Assembly: GCF_010015475.1 (NCBI RefSeq)
Contig: NZ_SSNI01000049.1
Span: 1-39,209, forward strand
Length of the DNA stretch: 39,209 bases
Direction of reading: 5' to 3'
Source of the DNA: Pontibacter pamirensis
GTDB taxonomy: Bacteria; Bacteroidota; Bacteroidia; Cytophagales; Hymenobacteraceae
The notes under the pieces were generated by a model. The model was not told the DNA's origin, made no database searches, and saw only the letters and a program-made list of their open reading frames with translations. Every line of letters starts with the position of its first letter. Position 1 is the first letter of the stretch. A program made the translations under genes and the position numbers. Below, piece after piece: positions 32,699 through 39,209 of this stretch.

Positions 32699-32933
32699 GT
32701 TATTCTTGAAAGCCCTTACGCCGGTGATGTATCGCTCAATAGTGGAGTATGCGCAGAAGTGCATGGCGTGTAGACCGGAACAGCGGGCATTCGGCATCGA
32801 GGCAGGTCTGTACTGGGGCGATAAAGCGGATAAGACAGTGGTCTATACTGACAGAGGCATCAGCAGGGGCATGGTGTACGGCATTGCCAGAGCGCTAAAA
32901 GCTAGCAGGCCAGTTGAATACAGAACGCTTTAG
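32699..32933 (+). pseudogene. DUF7768-like gene with frameshift and internal deletion
   Basis: Frame one gives VILESPYAGDVSLNSGV; the next frame gives VEYAQKCMAC and then RPEQRAFGIEAGLYWGDKAD, KTVVYTDRGISRGMVYGIAR and SRPVEYRTL. Intact family members have about 25-30 residues between CMA and the (E)RA.GIEAGL block; they are missing here. So the gene has both a frameshift (near 32740) and an internal deletion. The family consists of small plasmid and phage proteins of unknown, possibly nucleoside-related, function. The start at 30532 is the same family's N-terminus. Confidence 0.6.
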
Positions 32934-33050
32934 CCCCCCCTCAGATCAACTCCTGATGCGGACGCTGGTGGCAATCGGATCTTTTGTTGTCTTTAATATA
33001 CTGGCTGCACGTATAAAGACTGTTTGAGTGTTATGTTAATTAAGTGTGTG

Positions 33051-33076
33051 AAAGCCTATTTTTCGGAGTAGGCTTT
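33051..33076. terminator. hairpin terminator between converging genes
   Basis: AAAGCCTA (33051-33058) and TAGGCTTT (33069-33076) with T tract, between the DUF7768-like relic and the stop of the minus-strand 33092 gene. Confidence 0.65.
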
Positions 33077-33091
33077 TTACTGCTATAAATC

Positions 33092-33325
33092 TTATACTCT
33101 CACGAACAATTGCTTTAGCTCCGCTACCCCATTAGCGCTAACCTCGTCACCTACACCGCATAGCCGGTGAAGGTGAGCCAGAATGGCCGCATCAGAGACG
33201 TACATCCTGTCCATGTAAATGCCGTTGAGGAAGAAGCGGCAGTAAATGCGGTCCCTGCTCACCCAGGTGAGTACCATCAGGTCGCAGTAATTAAGTTTAT
33301 CTATAAAGTCAGTCAATTCACTCAT
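33092..33325 (-). CDS. MSELT-family protein, 77 aa, copy 1
   Basis: MSELTDFIDKLNYCDLMVLT, WVSRDRIYCRFFLNGIYMDR, MYVSDAAILAHLHRLCGVGD, EVSANGVAELKQLFVRV. The paralogue at 38936-39169 has the same length and shares MSELT, CDLxVLT, YCRFFLNGIY, AxxGDE and the end. Both contain no membrane segment. The family is not recognised. It is divergent from the FAEVW protein at 33504, 178 bp away. Confidence 0.7.
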   Translation of the reverse strand: MSELTDFIDKLNYCDLMVLTWVSRDRIYCRFFLNGIYMDRMYVSDAAILAHLHRLCGVGDEVSANGVAELKQLFVRV

Positions 33326-33503
33326 ACCTCCATGTGCCTTTTTGGGGACGTGAAGGTAACGGTTTCATTTAGATATAAGATACATATATAGGAAAATGTT
33401 ATTATTCGAATAGTCGCTTCTAACATCTCGGAAATAGTGTAGGTGCATAGATATCCTGTTCCCTGCAACATCGTACCACAGTAGAAGGTAATAAGTTAAG
33501 CCT

Positions 33504-33755
33504 ATGACTGCGAATCAGTTTAACTCCGATTCCCCTGAGGAAAGAACAAAGCTTGTGTGGAGCCGCGGCGAATTTCTGGCAGTGCGCCAGCGACACGGCT
33601 GCACGGTTGTCCTTTACCACCTGCAAGAGATTTTTGCAGAGGTGTGGTACCATCCGGAAAGCAACGTGCTTCTAATGGTCCATGGATATGACAAGCATAC
33701 TTGCCTGGAGCCTTACCTGGAGTCTATTGATTTGAGAGAGCTAACAAGTGAATGA
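33504..33755 (+). CDS. FAEVW-family small protein, copy 4 (intact)
   Basis: 83 residues: MTANQFNSDSPEERTKLVWS, RGEFLAVRQRHGCTVVLYHL, QEIFAEVWYHPESNVLLMVH, GYDKHTCLEPYLESIDLREL. It is the only undamaged member of a family with four copies on this plasmid. Short strand-strand-helix pattern, a conserved FxAEVW and CLEPYL, one Cys-Thr pair; no known domain recognised. It could be a small regulator or binding protein; function unknown. Confidence 0.7.
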   Translation: MTANQFNSDSPEERTKLVWSRGEFLAVRQRHGCTVVLYHLQEIFAEVWYHPESNVLLMVHGYDKHTCLEPYLESIDLRELTSE

Positions 33756-33762
33756 AGAAGAC

Positions 33763-34214
33763 TTACTTCTTTGAGAAGTCCACGCTGATGATGGCATGGT
33801 CTGTCGTCTTCAAACCGTTATGGAAGTACTGTGCATTGTCTTTCCTACTGCTCCAGGACATAGCAGAGCCATCAATGGATATTATCTCCATTGCTTCGGT
33901 CTGGTTGTTTGTGGTCAAATTGATGTAGTCTTTCCCGTTACTTTCAGAGATGGTGTAGGTGCCGGACATTCCCCCTCCGGAGTCATTGGTGGCAGTGACA
34001 TTGGAACCGTCAAATATAAAAGTCGTTTTAGTTTGGTCTGGTCTGTCTCCTCATGCACCTCCTGTCCAGACGAATTATAGTACTCGTACTTCTGATTTGT
34101 GGTAACCCATGTACCTTTTATCTGTCCGCTGATGGTCTGAGGTTTCTGCTCATTAACCTTACAGGAGGTGAGTACCAGGAAGAACAGGACCGGGAGTAGG
34201 AATATCTTTTTCAT
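33763..34214 (-). pseudogene. small lipoprotein paralogue, frameshifted
   Basis: From ATG 34214 the product MKKIFLLPVLFFLVLTSCKV has a lipobox LTSC and continues GQIKGTWVTTNQKYEYYNSS, GQEVHEETDQTK. Then the frame slips: the continuing homology (TTFIFDGSNVTATNDSGGGM, SGTYTISESNGKDYINLTTN ... SWSSRKDNAQYF) is in another frame, down to 33763. One base lost near 34028-34040 (in ACCAAACTAAAACGACT) explains it. The intact paralogue is 403-846. It may be a sequencing error in a short A run or a genuine mutation. Confidence 0.65.
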
Positions 34215-34264
34215 GATTGTTTGATGTGAAAAGATATATTAACCCTTCTTACTGTTCTTTTATT

Positions 34265-34288
34265 GTTAGAAACGTTAGAGGCTCTAAC
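34265..34288. promoter_or_regulatory. GTTAGA three-half-site element, site 1
   Basis: GTTAGA-AAC-GTTAGA-GGC-TCTAAC: three half-sites with a 9-bp period, directly beyond the last gene of the par operon. Two further elements of the same design are at 35777 and 36623. The most likely ligand is the ribbon-helix-helix partner of ParA. Confidence 0.6.
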
Positions 34289-34296
34289 GATAATAA

Positions 34297-34581
34297 CTAA
34301 ATTCCCTCCATTTGAACCGACAGCTTATACTCATCCGGTGTAAGGTGCTGCTTCATGTAAGTGCCCATACCTACTGTGTCCCTCTGCTCTCTGTGTGTTC
34401 TGTAGAAGTCTATCAAAGCATCTTCCACATGCTGAGCTGATACGTTCGCCTTCTCTTGTTTCTCTACCATCTGAAACATACTCCAGGCCAAGCCAAGGGC
34501 AAAGCTGCCGTAGATAATGAACTGGACAATATTCTGGCGCCAGAACTTCTGCTTCGGTGTTAGCTGCTCAAACGGTTTCAC
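34297..34581 (-). CDS. small membrane protein of the par operon
   Basis: 94 residues: a basic, aromatic N-terminus (MKPFEQLTPKQKFWRQN), one membrane helix IVQFIIYGSFALGLAWSMF, then a charged soluble part ending MKQHLTPDEYKLSVQMEGI. It starts 10 bp after the 34592 gene, so it is the third gene of the operon. No homologue is recognised; it could anchor the partition complex or be a passenger. Confidence 0.65.
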   Translation of the reverse strand: MKPFEQLTPKQKFWRQNIVQFIIYGSFALGLAWSMFQMVEKQEKANVSAQHVEDALIDFYRTHREQRDTVGMGTYMKQHLTPDEYKLSVQMEGI

Positions 34582-34591
34582 TCCGGAGTAT

Positions 34592-34921
34592 CTATTTCTT
34601 CTTGCGGCCCCTAGTAGCTTTCTTCAGCACCTCCGGGGGCAAAGGCTTATCGCTTCCCTCCTGCTTGTCCAGGTACTCTATCACCGCATTGGTAATGGTT
34701 TCCATAATCCCCTCCCGGTCCCAATAGGAATGCTGCCGGATCCTCATCACAAGCGACTCAGGGAGCCTCGTGGCAAAAGGTATCAATTCCTCTCCTCCCG
34801 CCTCCTCAGGCACCGGCTCCTGCGCTTTCGCCTGCTCTGGCTTGTCTTCATACATCTGGCGGTCAAAGCTTGTCACGCCACGGCTTATGGATTTAAAATC
34901 TGGTTTTGCTTGCTTGCCCAT
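34592..34921 (-). CDS. ParB-like ribbon-helix-helix partition partner
   Basis: 109 residues. Its disordered, charged N-terminal half (residues 1-45) is followed by a ribbon-helix-helix: strand ELIPFATRLPESLVMRIRQH, then SYWDREGIMETITNAVIEYL, ending in a very basic tail KKATRGRKKK. Its ATG shares a base with the parA stop (TAATG). The genetic position and the RHH core fit the centromere-binding partner of a ParA of the type Ib kind (ParG/Omega-like). Probable target: the three 9-bp-spaced GTTAGA elements flanking the operon. Confidence 0.75.
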   Translation of the reverse strand: MGKQAKPDFKSISRGVTSFDRQMYEDKPEQAKAQEPVPEEAGGEELIPFATRLPESLVMRIRQHSYWDREGIMETITNAVIEYLDKQEGSDKPLPPEVLKKATRGRKKK

Positions 34922-35682
34922 TATAGTCTTGTCTTTATCTCTTCTAGAAGGTTGGCGTAATCTGTCGCACCATTGGAGTCAGGTGCATAATTGTACACCG
35001 GCTGGCGCATCATCTGCGCCTCCTCCAGCGAGGCGTTTACCCGGATGGTAGATGAGAGCACCAGGCTACCGAACGTATCTCTTGCTGCCTCCACCACATC
35101 GTTTGCCACCTTCTTGCGGTAAGAGGGATGGTACTTTGTAAAGAAGATGCCCAGTACCTGCAGCTGCCGGTTGTACCGCTTCTTCACATTGGCCACAGAC
35201 TGCATGATATTGTCGATACCGGCGAAGGAGAAGTATTCAGGAGCTGAGGGGATGAGCACGTGTGTTGCTGCCACCAGCGAGCAATAAGCCAGCGTGGTAA
35301 GGGAGGGAGCGTTGTCTATTAAGATGTAGTCGTACTGCTCTGTTAGCCTGTCGGCCTCAATCCGGTCCTTTAGCTTAAACTGATAATCCTCCTCCGAGCC
35401 TATAAACTTCGAGTATATGTCCAGCGCCTTGGATGAGGGTATAATACTTAGGTTCGGTACATATGGCTGCACCACCTCTAACAGCGGCTTTTCACCGCTC
35501 AGCCAGTGGCCCACATGCGCATCGTTCTCCTGCCCTATTGTTGATATGGTCAGGTTCGCCTGCGAGTCCAGGTCGATGAGCAGCACCTTACTGCCCTCTG
35601 CCGCAAGCCCTGAAGCTATATTGATGGCCGTAGTCGTCTTGGCTACACCGCCTTTGTTGTTTAGAACTGTTAGAATTGGCAT
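34921..35682 (-). CDS. parA: ParA-family partition ATPase
   Basis: 253 residues. Deviant Walker A KGGVAKTTTAINIASGLA at residues 10-27, Walker A' VLLIDLDSQANLT, Walker B YDYILIDNAPSLTTLAYCS, and the LGIFFTKYHPSYRKK strand. No N-terminal HTH domain, so it is the short ParA class (type Ib), which suits a small RHH partner. It drives segregation of the plasmid over the nucleoid. First gene of the operon with the 34592 and 34297 genes. Confidence 0.93.
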   Translation of the reverse strand: MPILTVLNNKGGVAKTTTAINIASGLAAEGSKVLLIDLDSQANLTISTIGQENDAHVGHWLSGEKPLLEVVQPYVPNLSIIPSSKALDIYSKFIGSEEDYQFKLKDRIEADRLTEQYDYILIDNAPSLTTLAYCSLVAATHVLIPSAPEYFSFAGIDNIMQSVANVKKRYNRQLQVLGIFFTKYHPSYRKKVANDVVEAARDTFGSLVLSSTIRVNASLEEAQMMRQPVYNYAPDSNGATDYANLLEEIKTRL

Positions 35683-35776
35683 TCGCTCTATCTCTACTTA
35701 TAAGGTTAGTGCAGTTATAATCACTATACATGTAATCATTTCTATAGCTTATTTCTATGCTATATTTTCTACCATA

Positions 35777-35800
35777 TCTAACAATGTTAGAAAGGTTAGA
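35777..35800. promoter_or_regulatory. GTTAGA three-half-site element, site 2, upstream of parA
   Basis: TCTAAC-AAT-GTTAGA-AAG-GTTAGA, 9-bp period, 95 bp upstream of the parA ATG. Candidate operator and/or parS. Confidence 0.65.
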
Positions 35801-35808
35801 AAAGAATG

Positions 35809-35832
35809 AAGCTCCCGGTTAAGAGGAGCTTT
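35809..35832 (-). terminator. terminator of the higBA-type operon
   Basis: AAGCTCC (35809-35815) and GGAGCTT (35825-35831) form a stem; on the minus strand it follows the HigA stop by 25 bp and leads into TTCATTC. Moderate strength. Confidence 0.5.
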
Positions 35833-35856
35833 CGTTATCAAGGTTGCAAGAGGGCA

Positions 35857-36147
35857 TCAGGCTGCTGGGTTTAGCAGGTGCTCGATGTTAGACAGGTCTA
35901 CCCGCTGGCTTGCCTGCCACAGGTCGTACTGCTTCTGGTGGTTGATCCACACATCGGGCGTAGTGCCGAAGGCTACCGATAGCTTCCATGCCATCTCTGC
36001 GCTGATGCCGGCATGGCAGTTGAGAATTTGTGAAAGAACCTTCCGGCTCATGTGCAGCTTCTCTGCAATCTGCGTGATGGACAGCCCAGTCGCGTCAGTG
36101 TACTCTCTTAAGATTTCGCCAGGATGCGGCGGGTTAAACATTAACAT
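35857..36147 (-). CDS. higA: HigA-type antitoxin (XRE family)
   Basis: 96 residues. The HigA start NPPHPGEILREYTDATGLSI is followed by TQIAEKLHMSRKVLSQILNC (helix-turn-helix), HAGISAEMAWKLSVAFGTTP and DVWINHQKQYDLWQA, all characteristic of the VapI/HigA group. Second gene of the pair, 68 bp behind the toxin, as usual for higBA. It neutralises HigB and represses the operon. Confidence 0.9.
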   Translation of the reverse strand: MLMFNPPHPGEILREYTDATGLSITQIAEKLHMSRKVLSQILNCHAGISAEMAWKLSVAFGTTPDVWINHQKQYDLWQASQRVDLSNIEHLLNPAA

Positions 36148-36215
36148 AGCTGAAAAATTATGTGTAGCTAAAAAGATAGTTACAAGTTGCTCCCCACTTT
36201 TGGAGAGCGGTTTAA

Positions 36216-36500
36216 TTAATGGTAATCCAGGTAGTTTACATCCAGCACCTCGACCCGCTCTCCCACAAAGATGAAGGTGACCCGGTAGTTGCCGTTGACC
36301 TTCACTGACCAGTAGTCTTTCAGGTTCCCTTTCAGCGGGTGCAGGTCCCAGCCCGGAACATTCACGTCCTGCACGTTCTGCGCTGTATGCAGGCGGATAA
36401 GTATCTTCCGGATCTTGTCAAGGTGCATCGGGTTGAGCTTGGAAGCATCCCCCTTCAGGAAGAACCGCTCCAGGCCCTTGTGTTTAAAACTCACGATCAT
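36216..36500 (-). CDS. higB: HigB-type toxin (RelE superfamily)
   Basis: 94 residues. IVSFKHKGLERFFLKGDASK, then PMHLDKIRKILIRLHTAQNV, VPGWDLHPLKGNLKDYWSVK and VNGNYRVTFIFVGERVEVLD give the plasmid-maintenance HigB/YgjN plan with the conserved 'LHxLKG..xxxWSxxVxGNxRxxF' core. It should cleave mRNA in the ribosome. Upstream, an inverted repeat ACTTG (36513-36517) / CAAGT (36526-36530) is a candidate operator for HigA. Confidence 0.9.
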   Translation of the reverse strand: MIVSFKHKGLERFFLKGDASKLNPMHLDKIRKILIRLHTAQNVQDVNVPGWDLHPLKGNLKDYWSVKVNGNYRVTFIFVGERVEVLDVNYLDYH

Positions 36501-36512
36501 GCTGCAAGTATA

Positions 36513-36530
36513 ACTTGTAACGTTTCAAGT
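36513..36530 (-). promoter_or_regulatory. candidate higBA operator
   Basis: ACTTG-N8-CAAGT, a dyad 13 bp upstream of the higB start; inferred from position. Confidence 0.4.
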
Positions 36531-36622
36531 AACAACAAAGATGCCATATAAAAATCAGACTGCTGCCCTATAGTGCCTGCACAGCCTGGCAAGGCCACTG
36601 ATTATCTATAATAGTTATATGC

Positions 36623-36646
36623 TCTAACTATGTTAGAAATATTAGA
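36623..36646. promoter_or_regulatory. GTTAGA three-half-site element, site 3
   Basis: TCTAAC-TAT-GTTAGA-AAT-ATTAGA, 9-bp period, between higB and rep. The same order and spacing as site 2 with one changed half-site, and both are followed by AAAG. Confidence 0.6.
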
Positions 36647-36799
36647 AAAGAAAGTATTGTTAAAAGTGAATGAAGGGTTAGTAAGTAAAGAGCAGCAAGC
36701 ATTGCTAGTAAAGAAAGCATGGTTAGCACATCTAGCTGGAGTAGACAGGATAGAAGTTCTTGCTTTTCTTTCCCCTTTTGTCTTTACTTTTTTGCGCAG

Positions 36800-37720
36800 T
36801 TACCGCAGGCCCAGCACTTTCAGCAGCAGGCCGCCTGGGTTCTTGTCTGCTTTCTTTCTGCCGGTCTTTATCTCGTAGTTGAACTTGAAGAGGTTGTCCG
36901 TTAGCTTCTCGTCTGAGAGTATCTGCTGAATAAGCTTAGGGTCCTGGATGCCATACCCCTCAAGCACCTGCCGGGCGTTGTGCTGGCGCGTCTCCTCAAC
37001 AGGTCTGTCAAACTGTATGGGGAGCTGCTGCGGCTTTTGGGTGGTGATGTAGAAGCGGACAGCCTGAAAGGACCGGCCCTCTTTAACCAGGTGGTAGCTC
37101 ACTGTAAGGTCAGTGTGCTCGTTAATCTGACGCACTGCCACATCCAGCACCTTCTTCTTCAGGTCACTTATCCGCTCGAACTGCTCTGCCTTCTTGCCGC
37201 TCGGATCCTTGAGGCCGAACATTGTCTTGAGCTCGTCCAGAGGATAGACACACGTTTCGCCGATGTCCTTCCACTGGCTGGCCAGCTGGTAGATGCGCTT
37301 GGCGTATTTGCTGGTGAGCTTCAGCGCCGAGTGCAGCTGGTAGGAGGTGAAGTTGTTTTTGAGCTCAAACAGGTAGGGCTGTATGGACTTGGAGAGTATG
37401 ATATCAAAACACCCCTTTCCCTTCATGTACTTTACTTCCTGAAACATCCACATCTGCCGGTACTCTTTGTTGTCCTCCACAGAGAACATGCGCGAGCCCA
37501 TGTCTTCTGTAGCCTCCCGGAGCTGCTGATAATTCCACTGCCGCCCGGTCATGGCCTCAATGTCCCTGTTATAGAAGCGGTACGTCTGGTCCGGGGCATC
37601 TTCCTTTTTGAGCTTGGAGAGCAGGTAAAAGAGGATATCCAATTGGCAGGCTGAATAGTCATAGCGCGCAGTGGTGATGGCGTTATGCTGGCGTATTTCG
37701 ATTTCTTTAGAACTAGGCAT
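36800..37720 (-). CDS. rep: Rep_3-family replication initiator
   Basis: 306 residues. N-terminal winged helix: IEIRQHNAITTARYDYSACQ, LDILFYLLSKLKK, RFYNRDIEAMTGRQWNYQQL. Then the family block LFELKNNFTSYQLHSALKLT, SKYAKRIYQLASQWKDIG and the second winged helix (YPLDELKTMFGLKDPSGKKA, EQFERISDLKKKVLDVAVRQ). This is the RepB/Rep_3 plan common on Bacteroidota plasmids. It should bind the iterons that lie directly upstream (37793-37893) and open the origin. Confidence 0.93.
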   Translation of the reverse strand: MPSSKEIEIRQHNAITTARYDYSACQLDILFYLLSKLKKEDAPDQTYRFYNRDIEAMTGRQWNYQQLREATEDMGSRMFSVEDNKEYRQMWMFQEVKYMKGKGCFDIILSKSIQPYLFELKNNFTSYQLHSALKLTSKYAKRIYQLASQWKDIGETCVYPLDELKTMFGLKDPSGKKAEQFERISDLKKKVLDVAVRQINEHTDLTVSYHLVKEGRSFQAVRFYITTQKPQQLPIQFDRPVEETRQHNARQVLEGYGIQDPKLIQQILSDEKLTDNLFKFNYEIKTGRKKADKNPGGLLLKVLGLR

Positions 37721-37792
37721 CGCAGAGGTTTTATGCGAATATAAGAAAGAGAAACAAATAAAACGACTATTAAAACTAAAGGCCGTTTTTCG

Positions 37793-37893
37793 CTTATGAA
37801 AGGTCGTCGATAGACTTATGAAAGGTCGTCTTTTCGCTTATAAAAAGTCGTTTCTCACTTATAAAAAGTCGTTTTTAGCTTATAAAAAGTCGT
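37793..37893 (-). repeat. origin iterons (five direct copies)
   Basis: CTTATGAAAGGTCGT at 37793 and 37815, CTTATAAAAAGTCGT at 37837, 37858 and 37879: five 15-bp units with steps of 22, 22, 21 and 21 bp, i.e. two helical turns. They lie 73-173 bp upstream of the rep ATG. A further perfect unit in inverse orientation stands at 38339-38353. Confidence 0.9.
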
Positions 37894-38352
37894 TGTAAGC
37901 CGCTGTATCACGCTGTTAATCTGGTTCTTACAGCCCCTGCAAATAGAACAAATATATACAAATACACAAAATTGTGTTGGGCGCTCCCGCGCCATAGCGT
38001 TTAGGGAACTCAATAAATCGGTAAAGTATCCAGGAGCAGGGGGGAAGCAAAAAAAAGCAAAAACAAAAAGAGCACCGGGGCGCGACAACTAAGTTTTTAG
38101 TTAATGGAGAGGGTAAGGTTTAGTGCCTGTAGGGGTGGCTGGTGGGACTTTCTGCTAATTTTGGCTACAGGAGAGCCACAGTTTAACGCTAGCAAGCGCT
38201 CAGGAAAAAAACTGGGCTTCACCTTGCTGAGGAGTTGGCGCGTTCAGAAGGGCTTAAAATCGATTTTTCCTTAACCAACAAAAATGAAAAGAGTAGCGCC
38301 GTGTCAGTGCCAGGCTGGTGGAACATACAGACCTAAAAACGACTTTTTATAA
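37894..38352. other. probable origin of replication region
   Basis: No gene is seen from 37894 to 38493. It contains an AT-rich stretch at 37945-37975 as a possible melting site, a purine run at 38035-38075, and at 38339-38353 one inverted iteron (ACGACTTTTTATAAG). The distance between the direct cluster and the inverse copy is about 450 bp. No certain DnaA box was found. Confidence 0.5.
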
Positions 38353-38381
38353 GTAATCCGGATTACGGAATACGGAAAACG
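38353..38381. repeat. palindromic intergenic element, copy 2
   Basis: GTAATCCGGATTAC (perfect palindrome, 38353-38366) runs into CGGAATACGGAAAACG, identical to 1694-1709 after mobC. It abuts the inverse iteron. Confidence 0.45.
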
Positions 38382-38493
38382 CATTGCAGATTGCGCATTG
38401 TGTAATGCATTTGTGGTTTAAGGAAAGGGTTTACCCGAATCTGTGTAGTCCAGTTCAACCGATTCCCTAAACGCCTTCTAAAAGAAACAGGAG

Positions 38494-38703
38494 TTGTGCG
38501 CATTGTGCATCCCGCAACATGGCTTACACACTGCAGAAGGTGGCTTGGTCGATAAGCTGGGTTCCATAAGAATCCACGGGCAGGAGGTAAAAGGACAAAT
38601 CGTGTATAAGGCCGCAGTTGAAGAGCATCAGGTGGCGTTGAACATGCAGGAAAGAGCACAGAATTCCCAGGAGGATGCAAGCTACAGCAGGTTTGCAAAA
38701 TGA
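38494..38703 (+). CDS. doubtful ORF, possible gene remnant
   Basis: The later part of this frame (EGGLVDKLGSIRIHGQEVKG, QIVYKAAVEEHQVALNMQER, AQNSQEDASYSRFAK) looks more like protein than the competing frames, but the first 15 residues do not and no family is recognised. It may be the 3' end of a lost gene. From 38704 to 38935 nothing else is seen. Confidence 0.25.
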   Translation: MCALCIPQHGLHTAEGGLVDKLGSIRIHGQEVKGQIVYKAAVEEHQVALNMQERAQNSQEDASYSRFAK

Positions 38704-38935
38704 AGGAAAGTATTCAGAAGTGAAACAGGTGGTGGCATGTTATACACAGGCCGCATGAGGCTTTCTGTTTATGATCTATTATCTGAAACCGCTTTGAATT
38801 TACCTGTATATTTATATTATTGCATGTGTTTTATGTGTAAAATGCCAGTTATGGGAATGATTTGTTATATTTTGTTTCAATTTAAAGAAGTACAGGGGAC
38901 TGCCCTTATATTCTTAAGACAGGGACTTATCTGAT

Positions 38936-39169
38936 ATGAGCGAGCTAACCGAATTTTCAGACAGGCTCAGGGACTGCGACCTCATCGTCCTAACCTCATT
39001 CTGTAAAGACCACACTTACTGCCGCTTCTTCCTGAATGGTATTTACAAGGACAGCATGCACCTTTCCAACCCTGTTATTCTAGGTAGGCTCCAGCAGCTT
39101 AGCGGGGCAGGTGACGAAATAACTGCCGGAGGGGTAGCGAAATTGATAAAAATATTCGTGGGCGTTTAG
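38936..39169 (+). CDS. MSELT-family protein, 77 aa, copy 2
   Basis: MSELTEFSDRLRDCDLIVLT, SFCKDHTYCRFFLNGIYKDS, MHLSNPVILGRLQQLSGAGD, EITAGGVAKLIKIFVGV. Clear paralogue of 33092-33325. It is followed after 2 bp by the ATG of the gene that crosses the window junction, so here it is part of a two-gene operon. Function unknown. Confidence 0.7.
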   Translation: MSELTEFSDRLRDCDLIVLTSFCKDHTYCRFFLNGIYKDSMHLSNPVILGRLQQLSGAGDEITAGGVAKLIKIFVGV

Positions 39170-39171
39170 GC

Positions 39172-39209
39172 ATGGTACTGTACAGCGACGCCTTCTTTAA
39201 TCTGAGCTA
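39172..39209 (+). CDS. 5' part of the gene that continues at base 1
   Basis: ATG at 39172 followed by VLYSDAFFNLS; the last two bases TA join with C at base 1 to give Tyr and the frame continues to the stop at 295. See the entry at 1-295. Confidence 0.6.
   Translation, partial: MVLYSDAFFNLS

Noticed and set aside
34028..34046. ACGACTTTTATAT resembling an inverted iteron inside the frameshifted lipoprotein
   Set aside because: Only a partial match to ACGACTTTTTATAAG and within coding homology; coincidence is likelier.
36630..36878. 82-codon plus-strand frame starting MLEILEKKVLLKVNEG
   Set aside because: The first 50 residues look protein-like, but the start lies in the GTTAGA element and the end runs antisense into rep; repeated TTAGAAA words explain the Leu-Glu pattern. 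Perhaps a relic, not supported.
36980..37654. 224-codon plus-strand open frame
   Set aside because: Antisense to the Rep_3 gene; Leu/Val-rich translation without motifs.

Overview
The window looks like a complete circular plasmid of a Bacteroidota bacterium, most likely of the Hymenobacteraceae (Pontibacter/Hymenobacter/Rufibacter type). Evidence for the group: a type IX secretion sorting domain on a giant secreted protein, CarboxypepD_reg-type TonB receptor, SPI/SPII signal peptides with LTSC lipoboxes, absence of Shine-Dalgarno boxes, and a TTTG/TAnnTTTG-type promoter. Evidence that it is circular: an ORF that starts with ATG at 39172 runs off the right end and continues in the same frame at base 2, closing at 295. 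There is one Rep_3 initiator with iterons and one ParA system.

Layout. 36.6-38.4 kb is the replication core: rep (minus strand) with five upstream direct iterons and one distant inverted copy. 34.3-36.6 kb is maintenance: parA, a ribbon-helix-helix partner, a one-TM protein, and a higBA-type toxin-antitoxin pair, with three TCTAAC/GTTAGA sites at 9-bp period that are good centromere/operator candidates. 1.0-1.7 kb holds mobC and an oriT-like hairpin zone, with no relaxase. 1.9-9.9 kb is accessory DNA: an H-NOX gas sensor, a GIY-YIG protein, an XRE/coiled-coil regulator, an FRG-domain protein, a PIN toxin with MerR/excisionase-type antitoxin, a SnoaL-like protein, and relics of ArdC and ImmA/IrrE genes. 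10.3-13.9 kb is a secreted two-gene operon whose large product is a seven-repeat RCC1 propeller followed by an HYR-like domain with a SUEL-type lectin nested in it, a PKD domain and a T9SS sorting tail. 14.3-18.6 kb has a PAS-LuxR regulator and a GAF-PAS3-HisKA_3 kinase. 18.8-19.8 kb is a serine-resolvase operon with two overlapping downstream ORFs.

19.8-23.9 kb is the strangest part. Three diverged direct repeats of about 0.3-0.4 kb separate a DUF1801 gene and a GAF histidine kinase, and the intergenic DNA is crowded with GCAAC/GTTGC pentamers spaced at about one helical turn (10, 11 or 13 bp), including a perfect 20-bp-arm hairpin. 24.4-28.6 kb is an iron/siderophore uptake operon (TonB receptor, PepSY membrane protein, small two-TM protein) under a promoter framed by two inverted Fur-box-like elements. 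29.0-34.2 kb carries paralogous lipoproteins in divergent arrangement and many gene relics.

A theme of the plasmid is duplication and decay: a small FAEVW protein family has four copies (two with nonsense codons), the 77-aa MSELT family two, the ~410-aa lipoprotein family two, the ~147-aa lipoprotein family two (one frameshifted), and DUF7768-like genes are left as two fragments. All functional calls are from reading the translated sequence; no database search was run.
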